Positions 42,869 through 53,025 of a stretch of DNA of 64,000 nt are shown here, piece by piece. The notes under the pieces were generated by a model, which was given only the letters and a program-made list of their open reading frames with translations, had not been told where the DNA came from and ran no database searches. The position numbers and the translations under genes are program-made. Location: NCBI GenBank assembly GCA_018266295.1, contig JAFEAQ010000011.1, positions 719,626 to 783,625 on the forward strand, written 5' to 3'. How positions within the stretch are numbered: position 1 is the stretch's first letter; the number at the start of each line of letters is the position of its first letter. Source of the DNA: Bdellovibrionales bacterium (GTDB lineage: Bacteria > Bdellovibrionota > Bdellovibrionia > Bdellovibrionales > Bdellovibrionaceae).

Positions 42869-43558
42869 ATGAAGTCATTCTTATACCTAGCCTTGAGTTT
42901 CTTAACCGAATTCAGCTATGCGCAAGTTCTACATCATTCTTCACACTCCTCCGACCGTCCTTCTACTCACGGTATGGCGGTTGTAGGCACTCAGCATATT
43001 TACCTGTCCCACCTACCGATGTTTCATTCACCGCACGATTACCAAGTGATTTTAGAAGTCACGCTGGATACCGCGTCTCAGGCTCAGTATCTGAAAATGA
43101 AAGCGACGACCGGCAGTGAACTGATCACCATGGTGCCTGAAACTTTTGTTTTACCAGAAATGGTGGCTCACCCACGCCCGTTTAAGGCAGCTTTCTACAG
43201 AGGTCACTTTGAAAGAGGCGGCAGCGTTTTCATCGATGAAGCCAGCGTCACCATCAGCAAGGTGATTTACTTCAATAAATTTTCACCCACCGAGAACAAA
43301 CATACGGAAGCCAGATTCATTTTATTTGGCGATAAGAAGGAGCAGTTCCTTGCTCATCAAATCACAGTAAAGCCGGATTTTGATCAGCTTCTCAGCGTTG
43401 AAGCTCAAGGCTTTCAAGAAAAAAACAATGGGGATGTCTTAGTCTTCAAAGACCGCAACAATGACCAAGCTCTCAATCCCGGTGAAATTGAAACGCCGGA
43501 CATAAAAATCCAAGTAAAAACAAATCTCTATTTGGAATTCGGCGATCTGGCTATTTAG
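42869..43558 (+). CDS. secreted protein of unknown function
   Basis: A 229-residue protein with signal peptide ([19 protein letters not shown]) and a His/Ser-rich mature N-terminus ([16 protein letters not shown]). The rest is strand-rich, with repeated HP/F/Y motifs and a late Asp/Asn turn ([12 protein letters not shown]) resembling a calcium loop. GGAGG is 4 and 7 bases from the two consecutive ATGs; I take the second. Its 3' end overlaps the convergent recQ-like gene by 8 bp. The many His residues near the N-terminus hint at metal binding, which is inference. Confidence 0.65.
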   Translation: MKSFLYLALSFLTEFSYAQVLHHSSHSSDRPSTHGMAVVGTQHIYLSHLPMFHSPHDYQVILEVTLDTASQAQYLKMKATTGSELITMVPETFVLPEMVAHPRPFKAAFYRGHFERGGSVFIDEASVTISKVIYFNKFSPTENKHTEARFILFGDKKEQFLAHQITVKPDFDQLLSVEAQGFQEKNNGDVLVFKDRNNDQALNPGEIETPDIKIQVKTNLYLEFGDLAI

Positions 43559-45002
43559 CATTCCCTGCGAGGCACACATCACAGTGCCCGCACTTGCTGG
43601 CACCTTGGTAACCAAAATATTCATAAACCTGCAACAAGCGACACTCGTCTTCGCGAGTGGCGTAGCGAACGATGTCATAGAGCTTTTGGTTTTGACTCTT
43701 CAGCAGCGCCGGCGAGTTTTCTGCCGCAAACATTTCCGGCGTGGGTTCACGAACCGCAATGTATGGGAATGGCATATCCGGCGCGGCCTCCAGACAATCC
43801 CAGCGTTCCAGGATACGCACGGCGCTCTCAACTCGAAAGTCGCGGCGGTTTCTAAAGCTCATCTGCCCGCGCAGATAATCGAAGCCCTCTTGGTCGAGGG
43901 GCCCGCGGTTTTTCACAATCAACTGGTAAACCTGATTGATGAACTCAGGCTCCGGATGCGACCACTTCAAGAACTCCATCTGAATTGAGACATCGTCTTG
44001 ATCATAGAGCAAATGACACTGCGAAGGCAGCCCATCGCGGCCGGCACGCCCCACTTCTTGGTAGTAGGCCTCCACTGAGCCAGGAATCTCCACGTGCACA
44101 AGCAAACGCACGTTCTCTTTGTCGATCCCCAAGCCAAACGCCGGCGTTGCCACCATCAGCGGCGCTTCTTCAGAAACGAAGCGCTTCAGATTGCGCTTAC
44201 GGTCCTGCCCCGGCAAATCGCCATGATAAACCAGATGTTCCACCCCTAGGCGGCGGAGATCACTAGATACTTTTTTCAAAGTCTGAATCAGCGAGCAATA
44301 AATAATAGCCGCCCCCGGCGTCTGATGATGAAGACCAATGATCGCGCGGATCTTCTCATCGATCCCATAGACATCATGCACGCTGAGCTGGAGATTCGGA
44401 CGCTCGAGCCCTCCGAAGATGATTTCCCCGGAGTTTTCCATATCGAGCTGCTTCAAAATGTCTTTCTGCACAGCCGGCGTCGCGGTCGCAGTCAAAGCCA
44501 GAACTGGCGGGTTCCCCAAAAGCTTCCGGAACTCGCCTAAGCGCGAATAATCGGGACGGAAATCATGGCCCCACTGGCTAATGCAATGGGCCTCATCAAC
44601 TGCCAGGCAAAAAAGTTTTCGTTTTTGAATGGCTTCAAGAAATTCCGATTTGCGAAAGCGCTCGGGCGTCACATAAAAGAGCTGGAACTCTCCGGCGGCG
44701 AGGCGTTTTTGGCGGGATTCGCGGTCTTCGCGACTCACGGTTGAACTTAAATACGTCGCTGAAATGCCCAGCTTCTGGGCTTTTTGGACCTGATCTTCCA
44801 TCAAAGCGATCAGGGGCGAGATCACTAGCACGAGGTCTTTTTGCACCTTTGCCGGAAACTGGAAGCACAGGCTTTTTCCCATCCCTGTCGGCATGAGTGC
44901 CAACGTGTCTTTCCCAGCCATGACCCTTTCCAGGATCTTTTCCTGTTCACCTCGAAACTGTTTATAGGGAAAATTTTCAGCTAAAAGTTGGGAGAGAATC
45001 AC
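43551..45002 (-). CDS. recQ: RecQ-family ATP-dependent DNA helicase, short form
   Basis: A 483-residue helicase. Motifs in order: FRGEQEKIL (Q-like motif 0), [16 protein letters not shown] (Walker A), [19 protein letters not shown] (DEAH box), LTATATP, and [16 protein letters not shown] / VGRAGRDG in domain 2. The C-terminal four-cysteine zinc site is present ([19 protein letters not shown]). The protein stops there, so the winged-helix and HRDC domains of E. coli RecQ are missing. The start is a GTG preceded by AAGGA. Unwinds 3'-tailed DNA in recombination or fork repair. Confidence 0.92.
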   Translation of the reverse strand: MILSQLLAENFPYKQFRGEQEKILERVMAGKDTLALMPTGMGKSLCFQFPAKVQKDLVLVISPLIALMEDQVQKAQKLGISATYLSSTVSREDRESRQKRLAAGEFQLFYVTPERFRKSEFLEAIQKRKLFCLAVDEAHCISQWGHDFRPDYSRLGEFRKLLGNPPVLALTATATPAVQKDILKQLDMENSGEIIFGGLERPNLQLSVHDVYGIDEKIRAIIGLHHQTPGAAIIYCSLIQTLKKVSSDLRRLGVEHLVYHGDLPGQDRKRNLKRFVSEEAPLMVATPAFGLGIDKENVRLLVHVEIPGSVEAYYQEVGRAGRDGLPSQCHLLYDQDDVSIQMEFLKWSHPEPEFINQVYQLIVKNRGPLDQEGFDYLRGQMSFRNRRDFRVESAVRILERWDCLEAAPDMPFPYIAVREPTPEMFAAENSPALLKSQNQKLYDIVRYATREDECRLLQVYEYFGYQGASKCGHCDVCLAGNAK

Positions 45003-45144
45003 TCAATAAATCCTTGCCTGATTAAACACTGCGCAAAAGGCCTGTCGTCACGGATTCGTCACATTCTTCTTTTGCAATGGGGGCCGAATAATGATAACTC
45101 CTTAGGCTCTTTAAGCAATCATTAACACACAAAAGGGTATAGTT

Positions 45145-47253
45145 ATGTCCAAAAAATGGAATATTGATACGGTTAGAAATATCGGTATCTCGGCTCACAT
45201 CGACTCGGGAAAAACGACAACTTCTGAGCGTATTTTGTTCTATGGAGGTCGTATCCACGCTATCCACGAAGTTAAAGGTAAAGACGGCGTGGGCGCAACG
45301 ATGGACTCCATGGATCTTGAGCGTGAAAAAGGTATTACAATCCAGTCTGCTGCGACTCAGGTACAGTGGAAAGATTATACCATTAACTTGATCGATACAC
45401 CGGGGCACGTGGACTTCACCGTTGAGGTAGAACGTTCATTGCGCGTTCTTGATGGTGCGGTCTTGTTGTTGTGTGGTGTTGCGGGCGTTCAATCTCAGTC
45501 AATCACAGTTGACCGTCAGATGAAACGTTACAGCGTACCTCGTTTGGCATTCGTGAATAAGTTGGACCGTCAAGGTGCTAACCCATTCCGCGTTGCTGAT
45601 GCGTTGGTTGATAAATTGAAATTGAATGCAGTGATGATCCAAATCCCAATCGGTTTGGAAGATCAACATCGCGGTCACGTTGATTTGACTGATATGAAGT
45701 CTTACATCAACGAAGGCGAAAACGGCGAAAAAGTTGTTGTTGGTGAAATCCCTGCTGACTTGGTTGAGCAAGCGAAAGAATACCGTCAAAAAATGATCGG
45801 CAAATTGGCTGATATCGATCCTAAGATCGAAGAAAAGTTCTTGATGGAAGAAGAGCCAACGACTGAAGAAATCCGCGCGGCGATCCGCACTGGTACTATC
45901 GGTTTGAAATTGGTTCCTGTTCTTTGCGGTTCAGCGTTCAAAAACAAAGGCGTTCAGCGCTTGATGGATGCAGTGACTTACTACTTGCCATCTCCTGCTG
46001 AGAAAAAAGAATACGCATTGGATTTGACTAAGAACGAAGAAAAATTCGAATTGTTCCCAGACAACACGAAGCCATTGGTTACTTTGGCGTTCAAATTGGC
46101 TGAGACTCCATTCGGTCAGTTGACTTACATGCGTCTTTACCAAGGTAAGATGGCGAAAGGTGATTTCATCATCAACCAAACGAACAAGAAATCTGTGAAG
46201 ATTCCTCGCTTGGTGCGTATGCACTCTGACAAAATGGAAGATATCGACGTAGCTTACGCGGGTGACATCGTTGCCTTGTTCGGTATCGATTGCGCATCTG
46301 GTGACACTTTCTGTGACGATAAAATTGAAGCTTCTATGCAATCAATGCACGTTCCAGACGCGGTTATCAGCTTGGCGGTTGCTCCTAAGCACAAAGAAGG
46401 TGCGAACAACTTCTCTAAGGCACTCCAAAAGTTCCGTAAAGAAGATCCTACCTTCCGTGTACACCGTGATGAAGAATCTAACGAAACTATCATCTCTGGT
46501 ATGGGTGAGCTCCACTTGGAAATCTACGTTGAGCGTATGAAGCGCGAATTCAACTGTGAAGTTGTTGTCGGTCAGCCTCAAGTTGCTTACCGTGAAACAA
46601 TCGCTGTTGAAGCTCCTTATGACTACACTCATAAGAAGCAAACAGGTGGTTCTGGTCAGTACGCGAAGATCGTGGGCGCGATCCGTCCATTGCCTCCGCA
46701 AGAAGATGGTTCTGTATTCAAGTTCTCTAACAGCGTTGTCGGCGGTCGTATTCCTAAGGAATTCATCCCAGCTGTTGAAGAAGGTTTCAAAGAACAAACG
46801 GTGAAGGGTCCACTCATTGGCTTCCCTATCGTTGGCGTAGAAGTAGAATTGACTGACGGTGCTTACCATGATGTCGACTCCTCTTACATGGCCTTCAAAA
46901 TCGCGGCGATGGCTGCACTTCGTGAAGTGTACCCTGCTGCGAAACCAACTGTTCTTGAGCCGATCATGAAGCTTGAGACAACTGTTCCAGATGAATACCA
47001 AGGTTCAGCGGTTGGTCAAATCAACCAACGCCGTGGTGTTATCGTTGGTACAACTTCTTTCGAAGGTAGCTGCGTAATTGAAGCAGAAGTGCCGTTGACA
47101 GAAATGTTCGGTTACTCAACAGATTTGCGTTCTGCAACTAAAGGTAAAGGTGAGTTCTCTATGGAATTCGCTAAATACCAAGCTGCTCCTCGCAACATCC
47201 AAGAGGAACTCGTTAAGAAATACCAAGCGAAGCGCGCAGCTGAGCAGAAGTAA
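45145..47253 (+). CDS. fusA: elongation factor G, spd/mitochondrial-like type
   Basis: A 702-residue EF-G with the usual five domains. G motifs are AHIDSGKTT (G1), DTPGHVDF (G3) and NKLD (G4). The switch-I region reads [20 protein letters not shown] and continues [11 protein letters not shown]. Ser in HIDSGK and the KGKDGVGA insertion are features of mtEFG1/spdEFG1 proteins of spirochetes, planctomycetes and delta-proteobacteria, not of the classical EF-G (HIDAGK). It stands alone, outside an rpsL-rpsG-tuf operon, and ends in a strong terminator. It catalyses ribosome translocation; a second EF-G is expected elsewhere in the genome. Confidence 0.95.
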   Translation: MSKKWNIDTVRNIGISAHIDSGKTTTSERILFYGGRIHAIHEVKGKDGVGATMDSMDLEREKGITIQSAATQVQWKDYTINLIDTPGHVDFTVEVERSLRVLDGAVLLLCGVAGVQSQSITVDRQMKRYSVPRLAFVNKLDRQGANPFRVADALVDKLKLNAVMIQIPIGLEDQHRGHVDLTDMKSYINEGENGEKVVVGEIPADLVEQAKEYRQKMIGKLADIDPKIEEKFLMEEEPTTEEIRAAIRTGTIGLKLVPVLCGSAFKNKGVQRLMDAVTYYLPSPAEKKEYALDLTKNEEKFELFPDNTKPLVTLAFKLAETPFGQLTYMRLYQGKMAKGDFIINQTNKKSVKIPRLVRMHSDKMEDIDVAYAGDIVALFGIDCASGDTFCDDKIEASMQSMHVPDAVISLAVAPKHKEGANNFSKALQKFRKEDPTFRVHRDEESNETIISGMGELHLEIYVERMKREFNCEVVVGQPQVAYRETIAVEAPYDYTHKKQTGGSGQYAKIVGAIRPLPPQEDGSVFKFSNSVVGGRIPKEFIPAVEEGFKEQTVKGPLIGFPIVGVEVELTDGAYHDVDSSYMAFKIAAMAALREVYPAAKPTVLEPIMKLETTVPDEYQGSAVGQINQRRGVIVGTTSFEGSCVIEAEVPLTEMFGYSTDLRSATKGKGEFSMEFAKYQAAPRNIQEELVKKYQAKRAAEQK

Positions 47254-47276
47254 TCTTTGCGATAAAAGCGAAATTC

Positions 47277-47307
47277 AAAAAGCCGGTGGAAACACCGGCT
47301 TTTTTTA
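47277..47307 (+). terminator. fusA terminator
   Basis: AAAAGCCGGTG and CACCGGCTTTT form a GC-rich stem with a GAAA loop, followed by seven T, 24 bp past the fusA stop. Confidence 0.95.
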
Positions 47308-47346
47308 TGTCCCCAGTTCCACTTTGTGAAGACTCCGTGACTTGCA

Positions 47347-47390
47347 GGACCTCCTGAACGAAGCTAGACAGATAGCTCTCACGGAGGTCC
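47347..47390 (+). promoter_or_regulatory. hairpin masking the Shine-Dalgarno of the M3 peptidase gene
   Basis: GGACCTCC (47347-47354) is perfectly complementary to GGAGGTCC (47383-47390), which contains the GGAGG ribosome binding site and ends one base before the ATG at 47392. A smaller nested stem, AGCTA (47362-47366) with TAGCT (47373-47377), closes the loop. In the mRNA this would hide the SD, suggesting translational control by temperature, ligand, sRNA or a protein. Confidence 0.55.
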
Positions 47391-47391
47391 C

Positions 47392-49167
47392 ATGACTACA
47401 TCCCCTGCTTGGAATATTGAATCTGAATACGCATCTCTCGAAGCGCCGGCTTTCAAAGCCGATTATGCCGCTGTTGAAAAAGGGATTGCTGATATCGAAA
47501 AACGCAATAGCGCGAAAGACGTTGCAACAGTTCAGGATCTCTTTGTCTTGCGTGAGCAGACTTCTGTTTTAATTGGCAACCTTTTTACCTATGTGAACTG
47601 CATCCTGTCCGTCGATGCTTCCGATCAAAATGCAAAGGCCGTGAACTCGCAAATCGCAGTGCTGCTCTCACGCCTGTCTCAAGCCTGCACTCCACTTGAA
47701 ATTTTGGTGAAGACTGCCGACGAGAGCTTTTTAAAACAGCTTTTGGATCATCCTACACTCTCGGCTTACAGCTTTGCCTGGAAGCAAGACCGCGCTAAAT
47801 CTCCGTACCTGCTCTCCGAAGGTGAAGAGACTTTACTCACAGCTGTCGGCGTTTCAGGCCACACGGCATGGGAAACTCTTTATACAAATCTTTGCGGCAC
47901 TATTAAGTGTGAAATGAAGTATCCGGACAAAACTGAAACCGTGGGCCTTGCCCAAGCTTTGGGTTCATTCTTTCAGAAAGACGAAGTCTTACGCAAAACT
48001 GCATGGCATGCTGTTCAGGAAGCTTGGACTGAGCACCAAGAAACTTCGGCGGCGATTTTGAATTCTCTCGCAGGCTGGCGCCAAGAGGTGAATAAAAAAC
48101 GCTCGCACACAAAACCTGTGCACTTCTTGGATACTCCCCTGCATGAGAACCGCATTCAACGCGCCACCCTCGATGCAATGATGAGCTCGCTTCACAGCAA
48201 CGTTGGCAACACTCGCAAAGCACCTGCTTTAATGGCGAAGATTCTTAAGAAGAAGCAGCTCGATCCGTGGGATTTGCTCGCCCCAAGCCCGCTCGGCGAA
48301 GAAGGTAAAACCATCGAGTTCTCTGAAGCTGTGAAGCTCGTACGCGAAGCCTATGGCGCCGTGGATCCACAGATGGCGGACTTCGTCGACATGATGGTGA
48401 AAAATAACTGGATCGAAGGACGAGTCACGCCAAATAAAACCACTGGCGCTTACTGCACATTCTTCACAAAGAGCAAACAGCCCCGCGTGTACATGACTTA
48501 CATGGGCTCTGAGCACGATGTGACGACGTTGGCGCATGAGCTCGGCCACGCCTTCCACTCTTGGTCGATGCGTGATCTTCCGCAAGTGCAAATGAACTAC
48601 CCGATGACGCTGGCAGAAACTGCGAGTGTCTTTGGTGAAACGGCTCTTCGCGATATGCTTTTACAAAAAGCTAAAACCAACGCTGAAAAGCTCGATCATT
48701 CATGGAACGAGCTCGAAGCCGCTTCGGCATTCTTGATCAACATCCCTGCCCGTTTTGATTTCGAAAAAAGCTTCTATGAGAAGCGCGAAGAAAAAACCCT
48801 CAGCCCCGCGGAGCTTGGCACATTGATGGATGAGGCTTGGACGAAGTGGTATGGACCTGTGCTTTCAAAGAACGACAAGCTCTTCTGGGCGCATAAGCTG
48901 CATTTCTCGATTGCAGGTGATAATGGGTTCTATAACTTCCCGTATGCGTTCGGGTATTTGTTCAGCCTCAGCATCTATGCTCGCCGCAAAGAGCTCGGTT
49001 CGAATTTCATGAAAACTTACGTGGATGTTTTGCGTGATACAGGCCGTATGACGGCGGAGGATTTGATCCAGAAACACTTCGGCGAGGATATCACCCAGCC
49101 GAAGTTCTGGCAGAAGTCTTTTGATCTCGTCGCAAGCAAACTTACGGCGATTGAGGCGCTGGCGTAG
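47392..49167 (+). CDS. pepF: M3 family oligoendopeptidase (PepF-like)
   Basis: A 591-residue cytoplasmic zinc peptidase of the M3B/oligoendopeptidase F group. The zinc helix is LAHELGHAFHSW with H382, E383 and H386; the downstream ETASVFGE gives the third ligand Glu. The N-terminal ~200 residues are helical as in PepF, and KTTGAYCTFF before the site is typical. It digests oligopeptides of about 7-17 residues in relatives, which would suit a bacterium living on prey protein. The SD is masked by a hairpin. The last 26 bp overlap the convergent lipoprotein gene. Confidence 0.92.
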   Translation: MTTSPAWNIESEYASLEAPAFKADYAAVEKGIADIEKRNSAKDVATVQDLFVLREQTSVLIGNLFTYVNCILSVDASDQNAKAVNSQIAVLLSRLSQACTPLEILVKTADESFLKQLLDHPTLSAYSFAWKQDRAKSPYLLSEGEETLLTAVGVSGHTAWETLYTNLCGTIKCEMKYPDKTETVGLAQALGSFFQKDEVLRKTAWHAVQEAWTEHQETSAAILNSLAGWRQEVNKKRSHTKPVHFLDTPLHENRIQRATLDAMMSSLHSNVGNTRKAPALMAKILKKKQLDPWDLLAPSPLGEEGKTIEFSEAVKLVREAYGAVDPQMADFVDMMVKNNWIEGRVTPNKTTGAYCTFFTKSKQPRVYMTYMGSEHDVTTLAHELGHAFHSWSMRDLPQVQMNYPMTLAETASVFGETALRDMLLQKAKTNAEKLDHSWNELEAASAFLINIPARFDFEKSFYEKREEKTLSPAELGTLMDEAWTKWYGPVLSKNDKLFWAHKLHFSIAGDNGFYNFPYAFGYLFSLSIYARRKELGSNFMKTYVDVLRDTGRMTAEDLIQKHFGEDITQPKFWQKSFDLVASKLTAIEALA

Positions 49168-50398
49168 ACGACGCCTGCTCCGGTGCCGGCGTTGCTGTCG
49201 GCGCTGGCCAGTAGATCTCTTTGAGCTTGGCCCAGTGGCGTGCTAGCACAGTCCCTTCAGTGGAGTCCGACATGAGGTCTCCGCTATTACTTTGGAAGGT
49301 ATAAGCACAAGTATCCGTGCTCCAAGTCGTATAGTAGTTATCGTAGAAACCCAGAATATGTCCGAACTCATGGGTTATGGTCTTAAATCGACCCCAGTTG
49401 TGAAGTTGCATAAAAAGTTTATTCCAGTTTACGAAGGCTCGGCCGCCTAGTTCATTATCTACAAGAATTTTATAAGAGGACTTTTCTACGCCAGTGACAG
49501 ATTCAACCTTCAATGAGTACTTAGAGTCGATATTCCACGTCTTTTCGATAAGAGCCGCAAACTTTTGCGCTCCCTCCACGCCAAGATCAGAAAGGTCGAG
49601 TGGAATTATCAATGTTTTGCCCTCTGTTCTGATCACCGGATTTTTAAAAAATCCGTAGCTCGAGGCATCGTCTTGCACTCGCTTTAAAAAACGATCTAAA
49701 ACATCACGCTTTTTCGCGGAACTCGCAGAGGACCCATCAAGGATACCCATATAATACTTATAGATAGGATTTGTTTTAAGATAAACCCACTCATCATCCG
49801 TCAATCCAGGGTTTGTACAAACAAGGTCCTTTTGGCAGTTCTCTAGTTTTTCTTTAATCGCGATAATGACTGGCCCAGAATCCTTCGTCAGGCCATAAAA
49901 AGATCCATACGAAATACGACTTTGATCGTCCGCCACCATACCACGAGCCTTGCGATTTAAATTAACCCAGTATGGATTTTGCGGATTATCTTTAATGATT
50001 TCGTAATCCCGAACTATTTCACTCCAAGAAGAAGTAAAAGTCGTCCACTCATCTTTTCCTGGCGGATTGCTCATATCATCGATGAACTTAAAGGAACCAA
50101 AGTCAGTTCCGACAATATTATTTTCAGAATTTTTCTTCTTTGCGAGAGCTTCAATGTCTTTACGCTTTTCTTCGAGGACACGGGCGATTTCTAAAATTTT
50201 CGGACGCCATTGCAAGTCACAAACGTCCATTCGCGGCTCATTCTCTTGAGCGTAGATCTCGTTCATCTTCTTATCAAGATCGCCAAGATAAAGAGGCTTT
50301 ACGGCCTCATTATTTGCCGGTGTATCGCTTGATTTCTGGCAGGCAGCCAATGTAAAAAGGAAAGACCCCACCAATAAAATAGACAGTGCTTTAGACAC
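49142..50398 (-). CDS. snapalysin-like zinc metalloprotease lipoprotein
   Basis: A 418-residue lipoprotein (lipobox LAAC, Cys20). The zinc motif is HEFGHILGFYD starting at His343, the HExxHxxGxxD form seen in snapalysin-type metzincins, with SGDLMSDS downstream as a possible Met-turn. The long region before it (~30-330) is unrecognised, Lys/Asp-rich and may be a pro- or substrate-binding part with two nearby Cys (LENCQKDLVC). The C-terminus is a Pro/Ala/Thr tail (PAPTATPAPEQ). A second zinc-protease lipoprotein in this window after 30786. Convergent with pepF, overlapping by 26 bp. Confidence 0.8.
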   Translation of the reverse strand: MSKALSILLVGSFLFTLAACQKSSDTPANNEAVKPLYLGDLDKKMNEIYAQENEPRMDVCDLQWRPKILEIARVLEEKRKDIEALAKKKNSENNIVGTDFGSFKFIDDMSNPPGKDEWTTFTSSWSEIVRDYEIIKDNPQNPYWVNLNRKARGMVADDQSRISYGSFYGLTKDSGPVIIAIKEKLENCQKDLVCTNPGLTDDEWVYLKTNPIYKYYMGILDGSSASSAKKRDVLDRFLKRVQDDASSYGFFKNPVIRTEGKTLIIPLDLSDLGVEGAQKFAALIEKTWNIDSKYSLKVESVTGVEKSSYKILVDNELGGRAFVNWNKLFMQLHNWGRFKTITHEFGHILGFYDNYYTTWSTDTCAYTFQSNSGDLMSDSTEGTVLARHWAKLKEIYWPAPTATPAPEQASSTPAPQSP

Positions 50399-50516
50399 GA
50401 AAAACCCCTCAATGCTTTAAACGATGTGAGGGAATCTACAGCAATGCCGGGGCCAAAACCAGCGTGCAAAAGAAATAAACTGTTTTCCCGTGATGACTCG
50501 ATAAAATCGATTCGAA

Positions 50517-50912
50517 TTATTTTGTAACCGGCTTAAAGCAGCCGCCCTTTGCCTGCACCCATTTTACAGAGACAGTATAAGGCTTGCCTTGGTTTTCAAG
50601 GGAGATTTCGACTGGCTTTTCCCAGTCTTTTTCCATCTCATTCATCTTTACAGAGATGCGATGAGGATAGCTTCTCATTTGGCCCTTTTCGAGGACTTGC
50701 AACCCTGACATCACTGTCAGCATGGGCTTGCCTTTCGGGCCAGTCGCTTTGATAGACGTAATCTTTGGCAGCTGAGTGCCGCCATCGAGAATGATCTCCT
50801 GAGACTTATCGACTTCAAGCGTGTAATTCTTGGTGGGTGTCAACACCAGCGGTGCTAACTCCGTCCCCATACAAGCCATCGCATTCATTGAAATCAATAA
50901 GCCCAAGATCAT
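50517..50912 (-). CDS. small exported protein
   Basis: A 131-residue protein with a short hydrophobic N-terminus (MILGLLISMNAMAC); the Cys14 could be a lipidation site, but AMAC lacks a normal preceding residue set. The mature part is strand-rich with a KxTSIKATGPKGKP turn and one C-terminal Cys. Not recognised. It starts 9 bp after the S1-domain gene on the same strand and is probably cotranscribed with it. Confidence 0.6.
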   Translation of the reverse strand: MILGLLISMNAMACMGTELAPLVLTPTKNYTLEVDKSQEIILDGGTQLPKITSIKATGPKGKPMLTVMSGLQVLEKGQMRSYPHRISVKMNEMEKDWEKPVEISLENQGKPYTVSVKWVQAKGGCFKPVTK

Positions 50913-50921
50913 GGTGTGCTC

Positions 50922-52118
50922 TTACTTTTTATTAAGATTCAAATTTTTGAACTGATCCGCCAAAGTGCCGAGGCCTTTGCCGCCGCCACTCGTGCTGTTT
51001 GAAGTGAAACCCTGCCAAGAAGTGTCTTCTTGTTCTTTAGGGAACGACAAAGAGATCTTCTTTTCAGCCGTGTTTACGTTCTGGATTTGAACTTTCAAAG
51101 TTTCACCTGGATTTTTCTTTTCCATCTCACGCTCATCCGCGACTTCGCGGAAAGCACTCTTTGGCAAAAGGCCGACGATGCCTGGTTTCAACTCCATCAA
51201 GAAACCGAAGCGCTCTTTGCTGCGGATCTTGCCTGTGTGCACGCTGCCCACTGGGAAATCTTTGTATGCGAGCATCCAAGGATCCTCCTCAGCCTGCTTA
51301 CGAGACAATGAAATCTTCAAGCGGCCGTTGGCATCTTCTTCGATTTTCAAAATCTTCACAGAGATCTCTTGGCCAAGTTCGAGCGCTTCAGAAGGATGAG
51401 CTAAACGAGACCAGCTGATTTCAGAAATGTGAACCAAGCCATCGATACCAGAAGCAAGCTCTACGAAAGCACCGTAAGCTTCGATACGGGTCACGCGGCC
51501 GTTCATGATTTCACCGGCCTGATGCTGATCCATGAACGTGCCTTGGTTCTCAAGTTTTTCCATGTCCATCATACGACGGCGAGATACCACGATGTTGCGG
51601 CCGCCTTTTTCGAACTTCGTGATCATGAAGTCGAATTTCTTATCGATGTAGCTTTCAGGCTCCGTAATCATCTTTGTGTCCATCTGACTGATTGGACAGA
51701 AAGCCAATTTACCCATGATGTTCACGCGGAAGCCACCGTTCACAACTTCAGTGACTCGGCCCTCAACCGGAGTTTCGAAATCGAAAGCGTCTTCGAGATC
51801 GTCAGCCAGCGCTTTACCGGAAGCTTTCGCAGAAAGAACCAAAAGACCTTCCTGAGACTTTACAACGTAAAGAGTGATTTGATCTCCGACTTGCACTTTC
51901 AATTGGCCGTTGGCATCGAGAAGCTCGGTTCTATGAACCATGCCGTCGCGGCCGCTCACGTTCACGAACACTTCTTCCTTACCTAGAGTGACAACTTCAG
52001 CAGTAACTTTGTCGCCTTTGCCATAGGATTTTGTGTAACCTTGAACGGACTCCTCGAACATCGCCGCGAAGTCATTTTTCTTATTCTGTGAATCGTCGTC
52101 CCCGAACATGTCTCTCAT
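50922..52118 (-). CDS. four-S1-domain RNA-binding protein (RpsA-like)
   Basis: A 398-residue protein with four S1 repeats, at about 35-105, 115-185, 205-275 and 290-365. Each has the G-x-V-x...F-V/G-x-x-G-x-x-G pattern; repeat 3 is the most canonical (GEIMNGRVTRIEAYGAFVEL then GLVHISEIS). The last ~30 residues are Ser/Gly-rich and charged. It is shorter than the six-domain E. coli S1 (557 residues) but close to the short S1 proteins of some other phyla. It may be ribosomal S1 itself or a paralogue; I cannot decide. Divergent from the OmpA lipoprotein across ~200 bp. Confidence 0.85.
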   Translation of the reverse strand: MRDMFGDDDSQNKKNDFAAMFEESVQGYTKSYGKGDKVTAEVVTLGKEEVFVNVSGRDGMVHRTELLDANGQLKVQVGDQITLYVVKSQEGLLVLSAKASGKALADDLEDAFDFETPVEGRVTEVVNGGFRVNIMGKLAFCPISQMDTKMITEPESYIDKKFDFMITKFEKGGRNIVVSRRRMMDMEKLENQGTFMDQHQAGEIMNGRVTRIEAYGAFVELASGIDGLVHISEISWSRLAHPSEALELGQEISVKILKIEEDANGRLKISLSRKQAEEDPWMLAYKDFPVGSVHTGKIRSKERFGFLMELKPGIVGLLPKSAFREVADEREMEKKNPGETLKVQIQNVNTAEKKISLSFPKEQEDTSWQGFTSNSTSGGGKGLGTLADQFKNLNLNKK

Positions 52119-52319
52119 AGTTAAACCTCAGTTTGAAAGGCTCCTATTTGATCTAGTTTCCCCCCTTTTGTCTATGACCGAGCAATGCAGAAGGGGCCGA
52201 AAGTCTGGGCCGCCCCCCTCGTTCACGATTAAGACGCAGCGAATCCTGACTGGATCTTTTGGGATGAAAACTTCCATAATAAATCCATTCGATTTCACGA
52301 AACTAAAGGAGCTTGAACT

Positions 52320-52973
52320 ATGAAAAAGCAAATCATTCTTATTGCCACGGCAGCAGCGATGCTTTCTGCGTGCGCATCTGGCGACAACAAAAACACGATC
52401 AACAAAGCAGGAATCGGTGCCGCTGTCGGCGCGGTTGCTGGTGCTGTTATTGGTCACCAGACTGGCCATCGTAACGAAGGTGCGCTTATCGGTGCAGCTT
52501 TAGGTGCTGGCGTGGGCGGAGCCATCGGTCACCGTTTAGATAAGCAACAAAAAGAACTCGAAAAAATTGCTGAAACAAAGCGTACAGAGCAAGGTCTTAT
52601 CACGAAGTTGAAAAGCGATATCTTGTTCGATACGGGCAAAGCTGATTTGAAACCAGCGGCAAAAACGAACATCAACGAACTTGCGGCTATCATGAAGAAG
52701 TATCCTGAGAACGTTTTGACGATCAAAGGTTACACAGACTCTACAGGTTCAGACAAAGTGAACAAGCCACTTTCTGAAAAACGTGCGAAAGCTGTTCGCG
52801 ATGCTTTGGTTTCTGGTGGTATCCCAGAAAACACTGTGAGCTTCGTAGGTATGGGCTCAGAAAACCCAGTTGATCCAGGCAAAACAAAAGACTCTTTGTC
52901 TAAAAACCGTCGCGTTGAAATCGAAATCACTGTCGACGAAAGCAAAGTTCCTAAGCAAGCTGCTAACGACTAG
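52320..52973 (+). CDS. OmpA-family lipoprotein with glycine-zipper segment
   Basis: A 217-residue lipoprotein (lipobox LSAC, Cys18). Residues ~27-78 form a glycine-zipper (AGIGAAVGAVAGAVIG, GALIGAALGAGVGGAIG), likely a membrane-interacting hairpin. A short helix leads to the OmpA C-terminal peptidoglycan-binding domain (~100-205) with FDTGKADLKP, TIKGYTDSTGS and LSKNRRVEIEI. This is the YiaD-type layout and should anchor the outer membrane to the wall. SD AAAGGAG; ends at a strong bidirectional terminator. Confidence 0.92.
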   Translation: MKKQIILIATAAAMLSACASGDNKNTINKAGIGAAVGAVAGAVIGHQTGHRNEGALIGAALGAGVGGAIGHRLDKQQKELEKIAETKRTEQGLITKLKSDILFDTGKADLKPAAKTNINELAAIMKKYPENVLTIKGYTDSTGSDKVNKPLSEKRAKAVRDALVSGGIPENTVSFVGMGSENPVDPGKTKDSLSKNRRVEIEITVDESKVPKQAAND

Positions 52974-52995
52974 TTTGCAAAGGTCCGCAAAAAAC

Positions 52996-53025
52996 AAAAG
53001 GCTGGTTCATCACCAGCCTTTTTTT
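52996..53025. terminator. bidirectional terminator
   Basis: AAGGCTGGT and ACCAGCCTT pair around a short loop, followed by seven T on the plus strand and A-rich on the other side; it separates the OmpA lipoprotein from the convergent gene at 53024. Confidence 0.9.
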
